Shown here piece after piece: positions 28,297-37,361 of a DNA stretch of 64,000 nt. The position numbers and the translations under genes are program-made. Source of the stretch: an unicellular cyanobacterium SU2 (GTDB taxonomy: Bacteria; Cyanobacteriota; Cyanobacteriia; Cyanobacteriales; Microcystaceae); the NCBI GenBank assembly GCA_002110465.1, contig NEED01000027.1, positions 1-64,000 of the forward strand, written 5' to 3'. Each line of letters starts with the position of its first letter. Position 1 is the first letter of the stretch. The notes beneath the pieces are model-generated. The model saw only the letters and a list, made by a program, of their open reading frames with translations, was not told the DNA's origin and ran no database searches.

Positions 28297-29280
28297 TTAA
28301 GGAGTAGGTAAACTTTCGAGATAGTAAAGAAATTCAAGAAGTTCTTCATCAGAGAGAACTTGACGCGATCGCTTCCCATAAGTTTGGATCAAATATTCAC
28401 GTCCTTGTACTTTTGTCCAGCCTAAACGCTTCATTTCTACATCAGAACGAGCAATAATTTCTGAGAACTCAAGGGGTTCCGCCGCAGATACAGGCATTTC
28501 AGGTACTTCTGGACTTGTGGTAGGGGTTGAAGTGGCAACGTTTTCCATTTCTGGCATTGCCAAGGTTGTTTCTGGTGTTGAGAAAGAAGATGTTCGAGAA
28601 ATATCTTCAGTGAGTTCAGTTCCTGTCTCCTGAGTCTCAGGCTCAATGGGAGAAGGTTTTGGGGAAACATCCTTCATTGGCTCCGTTCCCGCCTCCAACT
28701 CTTGTCCCATCTGCTTTACCGTATTTATTGGTTCCCTTTGATCAACAGAGGGTTTATCACCAGATTGAGTATCAGTGATACTAGAGGAAGAGAAAGATGG
28801 TTGGGAAAACTCAGAAATAGGCTTCTGAGCCAAAGCAGACGGCTTAGAGAAGTTGGGAGCGGTTGTAGGAGTTTGGGGGACCTCCACAGAAGTCGAAACA
28901 CCAACGTTTTGAGGTGGTAATGATGTTTCAGTGGCAGTCTGAGCTATCATCGAATTGTTGGGAACCTCCGAAGATAAGGATGGTTCAGGAGTGCCAACTG
29001 TTGTCGGCGTAGTCTTTTGGTTGGGGGTTTCCGAAACTGGGGAACCGTTGTTATTAGGAGAATTCACAGAAATAGTATCGAGGTTGAGTAACCCTAACGC
29101 TCGATTTCTAGCGGCATCTTCTGCAGCTTCAATAGTATCAGCCCCCCCTAACCCTGTTCCTAAAGTGATCGTTCCCACGTTGATCGAGACTCTTACAATA
29201 TACTTACCATGATCAATCGTCACTAATTCACTGATCACACTGCCTTGAGGATAACGGATTCGGAATTGAGTCAACATCAT
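28297..29280 (-). CDS. Cyanobacterial protein with dsRBD-like N-terminus, low-complexity linker and conserved C-terminal module
   Basis: 327 residues in three parts. Residues 1-75 (FRIRYPQGSVISELVTIDHG ... GADTIEAAEDAARNRALGLL) have the strand-strand-strand-helix pattern and 'AAEDAARNRAL' end of a double-stranded-RNA-binding-like fold. Residues 76-265 are Pro/Ser/Thr/Glu-rich with repeated ETQETGTEL-like strings and are probably disordered. The C-terminal 55 residues (MKRLGWTKVQGREYLIQTYG, RSRQVLSDEELLEFLYYLES) match a tail module that I associate with cyanobacterial Rad52-like and related DNA-binding proteins. A nucleic-acid-linked role is inferred; nothing is proven. Confidence 0.65.
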   Translation of the reverse strand: MMLTQFRIRYPQGSVISELVTIDHGKYIVRVSINVGTITLGTGLGGADTIEAAEDAARNRALGLLNLDTISVNSPNNNGSPVSETPNQKTTPTTVGTPEPSLSSEVPNNSMIAQTATETSLPPQNVGVSTSVEVPQTPTTAPNFSKPSALAQKPISEFSQPSFSSSSITDTQSGDKPSVDQREPINTVKQMGQELEAGTEPMKDVSPKPSPIEPETQETGTELTEDISRTSSFSTPETTLAMPEMENVATSTPTTSPEVPEMPVSAAEPLEFSEIIARSDVEMKRLGWTKVQGREYLIQTYGKRSRQVLSDEELLEFLYYLESLPTP

Positions 29281-29883
29281 TTTTTAATTACTCGCCACTG
29301 TCTTTAATTTAGTCTTTTTGTACTATTTTAGGAGATAAAAGTGAGAAAATACTGTTAAGGTTGATGCAATCGTTGACAGTTAATCCTAAACCTAGATCCA
29401 AGACAAACCGTCCAAGTGTCACTTACCTTGGTAAAATTAAACCTTAGATGAGTTTGTGAAAGGTTAAAGTGTTGCTGGATTAGTCCTTGGCACTCACCTT
29501 GAGCAGAGTTAACCTCCAACGAGAGTAGTCCTTCTCACTAGATACAACTCTCACTCTGTTCTTTTAAGAAACGACTTCTAAACCACAAAATTAAAGATTC
29601 CTAGAAGCAACTTCACTGCCCAATAGGGAAAACCAACTTAAGTATTTTAAGGGTTCAACCCTTGAAAAAACAGAGCCACCACTTAAGCTGAGTCATAATC
29701 TCCTTTAGCTGGCTAGGCTTTGTGTACTAACTAGAGAATCTTCTCATTAAACAGAGTACCTTTGTTGCTTCATGGCGTTAGGCATAGAAGACCTAAGCAG
29801 TTTGCGAACCATAGAGGAAGTCCCCTTCTATTTTAGCCACCCATGATAATCCAATCACCTTTAGTAAGGACTGTTATAGATAA
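29281..29883. other. Long intergenic region before the RNB gene
   Basis: 603 bases with no open frame that looks coding on either strand. One short perfect palindrome, AAGGGTTCAACCCTT, lies near 29648. I looked for RNase P, tmRNA and 6S RNA signatures and saw none. A long untranslated leader of the RNase-like gene is possible, because genes of this class are often autoregulated. Confidence 0.4.
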
Positions 29884-32136
29884 ATGGAATTTTCAATCGC
29901 TACACTGTTGTCCCATTTTACAGATGACAAATTAGTTGCAGCTAAATTTCTAGAAAAAAAATTGGGGTGTGAAGATGACGAAAACATCGAAAAACTTCAA
30001 ATCATTCTAGATGCCCTAGAAAGAATCGGTATTTTAGTCAAAGAAAGGGGCAAATATCGCCGTGTCACCGAAAATGATCTCGTGGAAGCGAAATTACGTT
30101 GCTCAAGCAAGGGGTTTTGTTTTGCCATTCAAGACGAAGAAGATGCCGATGACATCTATGTTAGAGAAACCCATCTCAGCAATGCCTGGAACGGCGATCG
30201 CGTCCTAGTCAGAGTGATTAAAGAAGGCACTCGTCGTCGCTCCCCAGAAGGAGAAGTGAAACTGATTTTAGAACGGGCAAATCCTTCCTTACTTGCCCAA
30301 GTGAAAAAAGATAATGAAAACTACAAGGCAATTCCCCTCGATGATCGCTTATTATTTGAACTGCTACTCAAACAAAATGGCAATAATTTAGAACAAGCTG
30401 TAGACCATTTAGTCCATGTTTCCGTACTACGCTACCCGATCGGAGAACATCCCCCCTGGGGAACCGTCACCCGTATTTTAGGCAGTGATGCAGAAGAAGC
30501 TGCTGATACGGATATTGTCTGTTGTAAACACGATTTACCGCAAAGTTTCGCTGAAGCTGTCGAAAAAGCAGCAGAAGCTTTACCAGAAACCTTTGAGCCG
30601 GCTGAACTTGAAAAGCGGGTTGATTTACGTCAAACGTTCACCTTTACCTTTATTGAAGATGAAAAACGAGATCACCAGCCATTTATTGAAACGGCCTTTA
30701 CTCTCGAAAAAACCCCTGATCAACACTGGCAATTAGGTATCCATATTACTGATGTTTCCTATTATATTGCTCCTGATTCAGTGCTTGACAAAGCCGCCAA
30801 AAAACGAGCAACCACCATTTATTTAGGAGAAAAAGTGCTTCCAATGCTTCCAAAAGGGGTAACGGAGCGTTGTTGTTTAGTGCCAGGAAAAGATGGTTTA
30901 ACCATTTCGGTGTTAATGACCCTCGATAAAAATGGTCAAATGGTTGCATTTGAGATTCAGCCCACAGTAATTAAGGTTAATGAACAATTAACCTACCAAC
31001 AAGCTCAATCCTTATTAGGCCATCTTGACGAGATATCTTCTGAGCAAGAACCATTGGTTGAACGCCTGACACAACTATTTTTTACCCTCAGTCCTTTAGT
31101 CAAAGCCCAACGGTTGCAACGGGGAGGGTTTGAACTACAATTAGAGCCGCGATCGCCCTATCAAGATGAAGGACGTTTAGGGGTAATTATTGCCTCGTCT
31201 AAGGTTCCTGTGCGCTCTTTATTGATGGAGTTGGTAATCTTAGCGGGAAAATCAGTCGCTGATCATCTCTATGCGTTAGGCATTCCCTCGGTTTATTGCA
31301 CTCAACCCGAACCAGACTGGGAAGAATTAGAAGATCTACTGAAATTAGTCGATAATTTGGGGATAGATATTCAATTATCCTCTGAGGAAGAGATTGCGGC
31401 TCAAGATTATTACCATTTGACTCAAGGGTTTAATCAATGTTCGGCGGTGCGGGTGTTGAATTATTTGTTGAAAGACACCCTAAAATCGGCTAAATATAGC
31501 AGTCACTCGGCTCCCCATTTTGGCTTGGCTTATTATGACTGTTATACCCATTGTGTCTCTCCTGGACAACGTTATGGAGATCTGTTGGTACAACGAATGA
31601 TCAAGTTATTGTTTAGTGAAGGACGCGATCGCAGGACAAAACAATCTAAAACTGGAGTGAATCTTCATAGTAGTAGTTGTCACGGGAATATTAACTGGAA
31701 TGTTTTACCCCCTGCGATGCAAGAAAGTCTTGAAGAAGAATTTCACCTCTTAGTTTCCCATCTTAACGACCGCGAAAAGTTAGCTGAAGACGCGGAAAAA
31801 GATCTTGATGGCTTGAAAAAAGCTGAGAAAATGAAGGAACGTACTGGAGAAGTTTTCCACGGTTTAATTACAGGGGTTCAATCCTATGGTTTCTTTGTAG
31901 AAATTGAAGATCTCTTGGTAGAAGGACTTGTTCATGTGAGTTCCCTAAAAGATGATTGGTATGAATATCGCGCCCGTCATGGTTGTTTAGTTGGACGAAA
32001 AAATCGTATTGCTTATCGTTTAGGAGATGAAGTGGAAGTGCAGGTAAAAAGTGTAGACTATTATCGTCAGCAAATCGATTTAGTTACCGTTGGGGGCGGA
32101 AGTGCTGCCAGAAGTGATGATTGGGATGATGACTAA
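29884..32136 (+). CDS. RNB-domain (RNase II/R family) protein with altered catalytic residues
   Basis: 750 residues: a winged-helix start (1-60), cold-shock-like OB folds (70-200), an RNB barrel (about 245-580) and a C-terminal S1 domain (655-740: VFHGLITGVQSYGFFVEIE, LGDEVEVQVKSVD). The fold is clear from VDLRQTFTFTF, LGIHITDVSYYI and YLGEKVLPMLPKGVTE. However, the family signature TIDxxxAxDxDDA, which carries four catalytic Asp, reads TFIEDEKRDHQPFIETAF here, and SPIRRY reads SPGQRY. It may bind RNA without the usual hydrolysis, or use another geometry; it may belong with the cyanobacterial Zam-type RNB proteins. The start is ATG 29884. Confidence 0.82.
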   Translation: MEFSIATLLSHFTDDKLVAAKFLEKKLGCEDDENIEKLQIILDALERIGILVKERGKYRRVTENDLVEAKLRCSSKGFCFAIQDEEDADDIYVRETHLSNAWNGDRVLVRVIKEGTRRRSPEGEVKLILERANPSLLAQVKKDNENYKAIPLDDRLLFELLLKQNGNNLEQAVDHLVHVSVLRYPIGEHPPWGTVTRILGSDAEEAADTDIVCCKHDLPQSFAEAVEKAAEALPETFEPAELEKRVDLRQTFTFTFIEDEKRDHQPFIETAFTLEKTPDQHWQLGIHITDVSYYIAPDSVLDKAAKKRATTIYLGEKVLPMLPKGVTERCCLVPGKDGLTISVLMTLDKNGQMVAFEIQPTVIKVNEQLTYQQAQSLLGHLDEISSEQEPLVERLTQLFFTLSPLVKAQRLQRGGFELQLEPRSPYQDEGRLGVIIASSKVPVRSLLMELVILAGKSVADHLYALGIPSVYCTQPEPDWEELEDLLKLVDNLGIDIQLSSEEEIAAQDYYHLTQGFNQCSAVRVLNYLLKDTLKSAKYSSHSAPHFGLAYYDCYTHCVSPGQRYGDLLVQRMIKLLFSEGRDRRTKQSKTGVNLHSSSCHGNINWNVLPPAMQESLEEEFHLLVSHLNDREKLAEDAEKDLDGLKKAEKMKERTGEVFHGLITGVQSYGFFVEIEDLLVEGLVHVSSLKDDWYEYRARHGCLVGRKNRIAYRLGDEVEVQVKSVDYYRQQIDLVTVGGGSAARSDDWDDD

Positions 32137-32149
32137 GATGAGTGAATCG

Positions 32150-32171
32150 TTGATAGTTAATAGTTAATAGT
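32150..32171. repeat. Heptamer tandem repeat
   Basis: Three to four variants of the heptamer TTGATAG/TTAATAG lie in the short gap between two same-strand genes. They belong to the same class as the repeats at 43301 and 56084. Confidence 0.6.
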
Positions 32172-32183
32172 TGATGGTTAACC

Positions 32184-32999
32184 ATGGATAATCAAAACCA
32201 AAATTCACATTTTACAGTCAAGAAAAAGTCAACATATAGAGGGTTATTTAGGGCTATTTTTCTGCCTCTAGCAGTTGCTTTTTTAAGCTTATTAGGGGGC
32301 TGTGTTCAATATGATGTAAGTATCGATTTTTTTCAACAACATCAAGGAGAAATTGTTCAACATATTCGCTTAGCTGAACAATTAACAAATCTAAGCCAAA
32401 CAGAAGCTAATAAATGGCTAGACAGTCTCGAACAACGGGCAGAAAAGCTTCAAGGTAAAGCTAAACGGATATCTCCTCAAGAAATTGTGGTGAAGATTCC
32501 TTTTGGCAATGGAAAACAACTAACTAAAAAGTTTAATCAATTCTTTAATCCTCCTACTGCTAAGTTTAATAAATCCATTAACAATGATGATTTAGATCTA
32601 GTCAATCTTAAGGCAAAAATGGCATTGCAACAGAGTAATTGGTTGTTTTTGGAACGCAACAAACTTAATTTAGAGGTTGATTTACGGGCGTTAGGAGTTT
32701 TATCAAACCAAGGGAATATCATTGTTAGTCCAGGATCATTAGTAGACTTAGAATTTGTTTTAAAAGCTCCTTTCGGGTTAAAAAATATTGTCAGTGACAC
32801 TCCCGTTAGTCAGGGAATTAATCAACTTGTTTGGGCTTTAAAACCTGGTCAAATCAACACGATTGAAGCCTCTTTTTGGGTTCCCAGTTATTTAGGAATA
32901 GGAACTGTCGTAATTATTTTATTAATGTTAGGAGGATTTTATATAAAGTATCGGCATTTTCCTGGGGTAAAAAAATCAATTGATTATTTATCCTCTTAA
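32184..32999 (+). CDS. DUF3153 lipoprotein with C-terminal membrane helix
   Basis: 271 residues. A basic N-terminus and hydrophobic stretch end in the lipobox LLGGC (C40), so the protein is exported and lipidated. The following YDVSIDFFQQHQGEIVQHIR and the long alpha/beta middle fit DUF3153, a family largely restricted to cyanobacteria. A membrane helix near 233-255 (GIGTVVIILLMLGGFYIKY) anchors the C-terminus, and the last residues are cytosolic and basic. Function is unknown. It follows the RNB gene by 47 bases and could be co-transcribed with it. Confidence 0.8.
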   Translation: MDNQNQNSHFTVKKKSTYRGLFRAIFLPLAVAFLSLLGGCVQYDVSIDFFQQHQGEIVQHIRLAEQLTNLSQTEANKWLDSLEQRAEKLQGKAKRISPQEIVVKIPFGNGKQLTKKFNQFFNPPTAKFNKSINNDDLDLVNLKAKMALQQSNWLFLERNKLNLEVDLRALGVLSNQGNIIVSPGSLVDLEFVLKAPFGLKNIVSDTPVSQGINQLVWALKPGQINTIEASFWVPSYLGIGTVVIILLMLGGFYIKYRHFPGVKKSIDYLSS

Positions 33000-33179
33000 A
33001 CTTAATTTAAAGTATAAAGTATAGCGATCGCCCACAAAAAGCCCCATAAAACTTATCTGAACAATTTGTTCGATAATTCTAATACAATAGATTGATCCAA
33101 TATGTTTAGAGATAATGTTTCTTTTTATTTGATTAGTGGGAATTCTAGTCTTATCGTCCATAACTCCATTTAACTCGTG

Positions 33180-35729
33180 ATGAGTAATACCTCAGACGTT
33201 CGCCATATTTTAGTGATTTCCGATTCTAAATCAAGACGGATGGTTTCTTTGACCGAAAGTCTTTATACCATTGGTCGTGATCCGAATACGAATATCCTCT
33301 TATATGATCGCCAAGTTTCCCGGCATCATGCTACTATCTTGCACATACACATAGAAGAAGATAAAACTGATTTTCCGTCATACCGAATTATTGATGGTAA
33401 TTTACAAGGAAAAAAAAGTACCAATGGTCTGATTATAAATGGGAAATATTGTCTATCTCATGACTTAAAATCCGGTGATCAAATTCGTTTTGGACCGAGA
33501 TGTTCTGCCAATTATTATCTTCTTCCTAAGACCACAGAACTTAGTGTTTTAAAAGGGGGAGATGACCAAGATGAAAGGGAGATAGATCCTAAACAGACAG
33601 AAGAATTTTCCTTAGATAAATCAACGGGGAAATTAGATCAAATTCTCAATCAATCTCCCTTAGAAACCATTGACTCTAGCCTAGTTGAAACCATAGTCCC
33701 TGAAAATTACTGGGATAATAAAAGCCATCTCATTGATATTGCCCAAGGAAATCCAAATCCCATTATTGAAATTGATTTTCAAGGAAAAATAACTTATCTT
33801 AATATTCCCGCTAAAGTTAAATTTTTAGATATTGATAAAAGTCCAGCTACCCATCCACTTTTTCAAGGAATAATCGGGCAATCCGCCCCTCCACAAAAAA
33901 CATCATTAGTTAGAGAAGTACAAGTAGATCAAGGCTTTTGGGAACAACATATTCACTATTTAGAAGATAATCAATCAATTAGAATTTATTTATTTGAGAT
34001 TACTAAATATAAAAAACGAGAAGAAAAACTCAGTGCAAGTAAAGATCGCTATCGTCTTTTTGTTGAGCAAGGACTTGAAGGCATCTTATTGATTAATAAA
34101 GAAACCCAATATATTATTGAAGCGAATCAAGCATATTGTCAGTTATTAGGCTACACCAGTGCTGAGATTATTGGCTTAAGTTTTTATCAATTAGTTGCTC
34201 TAGACAAACAAATCATCAATCAACAATTACAGAATGTAACGCCAGAGACTCCTTATATTTTTAAAGAATCTGTTCATCGACATAAAGATGGTTCTTTAAT
34301 TAGTGTCGCTGGAAAAATAACGCAAACGGTTTACCAAGGACAAGAGATTTTTTGCTGTGTGGTGACAGATATTACGGCTCGCAAACAAGCAGAAGAAAAG
34401 CTAGAATATCAAGCTCTTCATGATCCCTTAACCAATTTACCAAATCGGGAATCTTTCAATAAAGAACTAAGTTTAGCCCTTGATCATGCTCAACGTTACC
34501 AGCACTTGATGGCAGTGATGTTTGTGGATATTGATTCATTTACCCACATAAACAATACTTTAGGACACTCAATTGGTGATCAACTTTTACAAAGCTTTGC
34601 AAAACGTCTGAGTTCATCTGTCAGAAAAGATGATAGTGTTGCTCGTTGGGGAAATGATGAATTTGTCCTGCTGTTACCACAAATTAAAAATACGGAAGAT
34701 ACGGTTAAACTAGCTCAGCGTATTTTTGAAACCCTGCATGGTCCTTTCACCATAGAAAACAACCAACTTCAAATAAAATGTAGTATTGGCATTGCTATCT
34801 ATCCCCAAGATGGAGAAAATGCAGAAACACTGCTTAAAAATGCTGATGCAGCTCTTCATCGAACCAAACAACAAGGACGGAATCATTATCAATTCTACAG
34901 TGCTGATTTAACGGCCGAAGCTGGTCTATTATTAAAACTTGAAGGACGGCTTCATCAAGGGATTGAGAAAAAACAATTTTCTTTATATTATCAGCCTCAA
35001 ATTGAGATAAAAACCGGTCAGGTTGTGGCAATGGAAGCTCTATTACGTTGGGAGCATCCTGAGTTGGGAATAATTCCTCCCCAGAAATTTATTCCTTTAG
35101 CTCAAAAAACTGATTTAATCCTACATTTGAGTAAATGGGTTTTGCAAACAGCTTGTGAACAGAATTTAACTTGGCAAAAAGATGGTTTACCACCAATTCC
35201 TATTGCGGTGAATCTTTGTGAACGAGAGTTTCAACAGCCTAATTTAGCAGAAGTGGTCGCTAGAGCGCTTGATAAAACAGGACTTGATCCTCAATGGTTA
35301 GAATTAGAAATTACAGAAATGACCCTACGGCAACATTTAATTCATGCTCGGAAAACCCTACAAGACTTACACAACTTAGGGGTGCGAGTTGCTCTAGATG
35401 ATTTTGGGATGGGATTTTCTTCGTTGGGTTATCTTAAACAATTTTCTTTTCGTACTTTGAAACTTCACCAGGCATTTATTCGAGATCTTCGAGGAACATC
35501 AGAAGAGTTAGGAATTATTAGTGCGGCTTTGGCGATTGGGAAAGGGTTTAATATTCGGGTTGTCGCTGAAGGAGTAGAAACTCAACAGCAACTGGATATT
35601 TTGAACAATTTAGATTGTAAGGAGGTTCAAGGATATTGGTTTAGTCGTCCCATGCCTACAAAAGAGGCGACGGAGTTTTTGAGGAATAACCAGGGTTGCA
35701 ACGAGACAGTCAACAGTAAAAAAATATGA
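33180..35729 (+). CDS. FHA-PAS-GGDEF-EAL signalling protein
   Basis: About 849 residues. The FHA domain (20-110: YTIGRDPNTNILLYDRQVSR, HHATIL) binds phosphothreonine partners. A PAS-like region covers about 185-290 and a clear PAS about 300-400 (YRLFVEQGLEGILLINKET). GGDEF spans 415-570 and EAL 585-835. The cyclase motif is degenerate: WGNDEF in place of GGDEF. The EAL side is intact (MEALLRWEHPELG, LDDFGMGFSSLGYLK, VVAEGVET, QGYWFSRPM), so the net activity is probably cyclic-di-GMP hydrolysis. The start is ATG 33180, just after an alternative GTG. It stands alone. Confidence 0.88.
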   Translation: MSNTSDVRHILVISDSKSRRMVSLTESLYTIGRDPNTNILLYDRQVSRHHATILHIHIEEDKTDFPSYRIIDGNLQGKKSTNGLIINGKYCLSHDLKSGDQIRFGPRCSANYYLLPKTTELSVLKGGDDQDEREIDPKQTEEFSLDKSTGKLDQILNQSPLETIDSSLVETIVPENYWDNKSHLIDIAQGNPNPIIEIDFQGKITYLNIPAKVKFLDIDKSPATHPLFQGIIGQSAPPQKTSLVREVQVDQGFWEQHIHYLEDNQSIRIYLFEITKYKKREEKLSASKDRYRLFVEQGLEGILLINKETQYIIEANQAYCQLLGYTSAEIIGLSFYQLVALDKQIINQQLQNVTPETPYIFKESVHRHKDGSLISVAGKITQTVYQGQEIFCCVVTDITARKQAEEKLEYQALHDPLTNLPNRESFNKELSLALDHAQRYQHLMAVMFVDIDSFTHINNTLGHSIGDQLLQSFAKRLSSSVRKDDSVARWGNDEFVLLLPQIKNTEDTVKLAQRIFETLHGPFTIENNQLQIKCSIGIAIYPQDGENAETLLKNADAALHRTKQQGRNHYQFYSADLTAEAGLLLKLEGRLHQGIEKKQFSLYYQPQIEIKTGQVVAMEALLRWEHPELGIIPPQKFIPLAQKTDLILHLSKWVLQTACEQNLTWQKDGLPPIPIAVNLCEREFQQPNLAEVVARALDKTGLDPQWLELEITEMTLRQHLIHARKTLQDLHNLGVRVALDDFGMGFSSLGYLKQFSFRTLKLHQAFIRDLRGTSEELGIISAALAIGKGFNIRVVAEGVETQQQLDILNNLDCKEVQGYWFSRPMPTKEATEFLRNNQGCNETVNSKKI

Positions 35730-36255
35730 ACAAAATAAGCTTTTTTATACTTTTTTAATGGCTACAATTTAATGGCTACAAAACCCCCTTCTATTTACAT
35801 TTTTATCATATGTTAGAAGTTTCGCATTGATAAAAGAAACATAATATGCAGGTCTTCTTTAGAAGCTCAGCCCTTCGGCTCCGCTACGCGGATCGCCAAA
35901 GAAAAAAATTGACAAAAGAGACAAAAGATAAAGATGATTATCAGATTCGATCTCGAAGAGATCTGCTTCGCAGTGCGCAAAAGAAGAACAGCCATAAGAT
36001 TTCAAAGTAAAGCATCAACAGCCCATATAATCTAGACCAATACACATATTTTCTATTATCAGAGCCAAAATATACAGGTTTTTGTCGTTACTTCTATAAA
36101 GTTATCTTTCTTCATCTTTTGCATTAAAACTTCTCAAAAAGTCTGTTTTTTGTGTAATATCTAAAAAAATATTAGTATTATTAAAATATAAAAGAAAATT
36201 TTTGGCACTATCCTATGCAGAACGGATAAAAGGTCAAATTTTCTAATGAATAAAT
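35730..36255. other. Intergenic region with REP-like palindromes
   Basis: 526 bases with no gene. A palindromic GC-rich island at about 35870-35896 (CCTTCGGCTCCGCTACGCGG) resembles the island at 55512-55562, and another short GC-rich palindrome lies near 35949-35975. The rest is very AT-rich and leads into the two-gene cassette at 36256. Confidence 0.5.
35870..35896. repeat. GC-rich dispersed palindrome, copy 1
   Basis: CCTTCGGCTCCGCTACGCGG followed by ATCGCC. It shares GGCTCCGC and TAGCGGATCGC/ACGCGGATCGC parts with the island at 55512-55562. It stands out against AT-rich surroundings and is typical of mobile palindromic repeats of cyanobacteria. Confidence 0.55.
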
Positions 36256-37338
36256 ATGAAAAAAAATTATTGCTATCGAACTCCTCTAAAAAAACTCAAA
36301 CTTTGGAGTAGAAAATTGGTTATTTATGCGGTGACAATTTTTATTTCGGCAATATTGATTATTTTGTTGGCAAATGCTTTCTATAAGCCAACATCTGTTC
36401 GATTGCATCAATGGCTTTCACCGCAAGTAATTTCTAAAGATGAGCTAGAAATTATAACCTGGAACCTTGGTTATGGAGGATTGGGGAAAGATTCTAATTT
36501 TGTGTTTGATGGCGGAAAAGATTGGCGACCAAAATCAAAAGTGGTAGTTGAGAAAAATGTATCTGGAATCATTAATTTTTTGACATCTACAACTCCAGAC
36601 TTATTCTTGTTTCAAGAGATTGCTAAACCCAGCTTCATGAATCACCGTGTTAACGTTTTGGATTCAGTTGTTGCCACTCTTCCGAAATATCAACATATAT
36701 ATATATCAGATTTTCAGACTCATCTAATTCCAGCACCACTTAGTATCGATTCTGGTTTATCAGTATTTGCAAAATTAGGTCTGGTTTCTTCCTCAGAAAG
36801 CAGATTGTTACCTTTAGAACCAAGACGTTTAGGAGCTTTTCGTAAAAACTATCAAATGATAGTCAATCATATTCCTACAACTATTAAGGATAAAGAATGG
36901 ATAATTATTAATTTGCACTTGGCAGCATTTGATTCTAATGCTGATGTACGAGCTAAACAAATGCAGGAAGTCCGTTCTTTTGCCATAGAACAATATCAGC
37001 GTGGTAATTTCGTTGTCATTGGTGGAGATTGGAATCTGCGACTTACTAAAACGGACTTTCCTCATACAACAGAAGAGAAATATCTGTTTTGGATTCACGA
37101 TTTACCCGATGAAGCTTTTCCGCCTGAGTGGAAAATCGTGGCAGATTCAAATATTCCTTCTGTCAGAACACTTCATAAAGAATATGTGCCAAACGAGAAT
37201 TATGTAACTGTAATTGATGGCTTTATAACTTCGCCGAATGTTGAAAATATGCTGGTGAAAACAAAGGATTTGGATTTCGCCAATTCCGATCATAATCCTG
37301 TTAGTGCGAAGTTTATTGTCATGGAAAAGTCAATGTAA
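36256..37338 (+). CDS. Membrane-anchored endonuclease/exonuclease/phosphatase (EEP) family protein
   Basis: 360 residues. One N-terminal membrane helix (about 20-42, LVIYAVTIFISAILIILLAN) puts the catalytic domain outside the cytosol. EEP motifs are all present: ITWNLGYGG (N70), FLFQEI (E121), INLHLAAFD (H221), VVIGGDWN (D258, N260), IDGF (D321) and NSDHNPV (D345, H346). The fold includes DNases, inositol-phosphate and sphingomyelin phosphodiesterases; substrate cannot be assigned. A periplasmic location favours a lipid or extracellular substrate. It is followed after 23 bases by the DUF3047 gene with its own GAGAGG site, so the two form an operon. Confidence 0.8.
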   Translation: MKKNYCYRTPLKKLKLWSRKLVIYAVTIFISAILIILLANAFYKPTSVRLHQWLSPQVISKDELEIITWNLGYGGLGKDSNFVFDGGKDWRPKSKVVVEKNVSGIINFLTSTTPDLFLFQEIAKPSFMNHRVNVLDSVVATLPKYQHIYISDFQTHLIPAPLSIDSGLSVFAKLGLVSSSESRLLPLEPRRLGAFRKNYQMIVNHIPTTIKDKEWIIINLHLAAFDSNADVRAKQMQEVRSFAIEQYQRGNFVVIGGDWNLRLTKTDFPHTTEEKYLFWIHDLPDEAFPPEWKIVADSNIPSVRTLHKEYVPNENYVTVIDGFITSPNVENMLVKTKDLDFANSDHNPVSAKFIVMEKSM

Positions 37339-37361
37339 ATATAAATTGAGAGGTTTAAAAA

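Noticed and set aside
29281-29883. Possible structured RNA gene (RNase P, tmRNA or 6S RNA)
   Set aside because: GAGGAAGTCC near 29813 recalls the RNase P core, but the flanking conserved parts are absent.
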